Positions 6,329 through 6,397 of a stretch of DNA of 6,397 bases are shown piece by piece. Below the pieces are notes generated by a model, which searched no databases, was not told the DNA's origin, and saw nothing but the letters and a program-made list of their open reading frames with translations. Each line of letters opens with the position of its first letter. Position 1 is the stretch's first letter. Source of the stretch: JBIKVP01 sp044356745 (GTDB lineage: Bacteria; Pseudomonadota; Alphaproteobacteria; Rhizobiales; Beijerinckiaceae); NCBI GenBank assembly GCA_044356745.1, contig JBIKVP010000094.1, positions 1 to 6,397 on the forward strand, written 5' to 3'. A program made the position numbers and the translations under genes.

Positions 6329-6397
6329 TGTCTGAAGTATTTTGAAGTTATCGGATAGGCGGTCAACCCATAATCGTGCTTTTTGCGGAAAAGTGGT
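6305..6397 (-). mobile_element. IS630-like insertion sequence, 3' end (truncated by window edge)
   Basis: This is the transposase-distal end of an IS that continues to the right of the window. It starts with TACCCC next to a TA target inside rlmJ and contains the C-terminal end of a minus-strand transposase frame. Its terminal repeat pairs with the one at the left edge. Transposase direction is the same at both edges, so if these are two copies they are in direct orientation. The IS body itself is outside the window and cannot be compared. Confidence 0.75.
6311..6397 (-). CDS. IS630-type transposase, C-terminal fragment (enters from right edge)
   Basis: The minus-strand frame is open from the window edge and ends in TGA at 6313-6311, giving 28 residues that include LWVDRLSDNFKILQT. 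IS630 transposases commonly end in a block of the form (I/V/L)(T/S/N)DNF(R/K)(I/V)(I/L), which this matches. The stop lies within the terminal inverted repeat, as is common in compact IS elements. The DDE catalytic residues lie outside the window. Because only the tail is seen, the call depends on the repeat and on the matching N-terminal fragment at the left edge. Confidence 0.6.
   Translation of the reverse strand, partial: TTFPQKARLWVDRLSDNFKILQTPTLQM

Noticed and set aside
1..6397. A novel defence or signalling system in the window
   Set aside because: All five genes fall into recognisable housekeeping, repair or metabolic families, and no CRISPR, toxin-antitoxin pair, reverse transcriptase, retron RNA or phage gene was found on either strand.

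Overview
This window looks like alphaproteobacterial chromosome of moderate GC (mid to high 40s % by eye). It carries four intact genes and one broken gene, and is closed at both edges by the ends of an IS630-type insertion sequence. The alphaproteobacterial placement is an inference from how the proteins read: a periplasmic binding protein with a PNFWDFRQRPEKP-like mature N-terminus, a class I photolyase with the WQWVAGSGADAAPYFRIFNP block, a COG2907-type flavoprotein and an RlmJ-type methyltransferase. I cannot name a genus.

Layout: (1) Bases 1-123 are the 5' end of an IS630-like element whose transposase runs leftward out of the window. (2) Bases 154-2463 hold a two-gene minus-strand operon, an exported amino-acid-type solute-binding protein followed 12 bp later by an FAD-linked D-2-hydroxyacid dehydrogenase. 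(3) A divergent intergenic region of about 210 bp follows. (4) On the plus strand are a class I CPD photolyase (2689-4176) and, after a 158-bp gap containing a degenerate repeat, a COG2907-type FAD/NAD-binding amine-oxidase-fold protein (4335-5657). (5) Converging on it is the C-terminal three quarters of rlmJ (23S rRNA m6A2030 methyltransferase). (6) That gene is cut at 6304 by the 3' end of an IS630-like element that fills the rest of the window.

The two IS ends match as a terminal inverted repeat pair (21 of 26 positions, by my count). Each abuts a TA dinucleotide, and both transposase fragments read on the minus strand. The 6.18-kb segment between them is therefore bracketed by IS copies in direct orientation, or the window is an assembly contig that broke inside a multicopy IS. 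The right-hand insertion removed about 75 N-terminal residues of RlmJ, including the methyl-donor binding motif, so rlmJ is almost certainly inactive here.

Functionally, the plus-strand pair suggests light or photo-oxidative stress. Photolyase repairs UV dimers. COG2907 flavoproteins in alphaproteobacteria are often found with cyclopropane-fatty-acid-synthase-like membrane lipid enzymes under photo-oxidative control, but those partners are absent here. The minus-strand pair suggests oxidation of a D-2-hydroxyacid coupled to sensing or uptake of a small solute, although no ABC permease or ATPase is present. I found no CRISPR array, phage module, tRNA, rRNA or evident new defence system. The most informative features are the IS bracket and the disrupted rlmJ.
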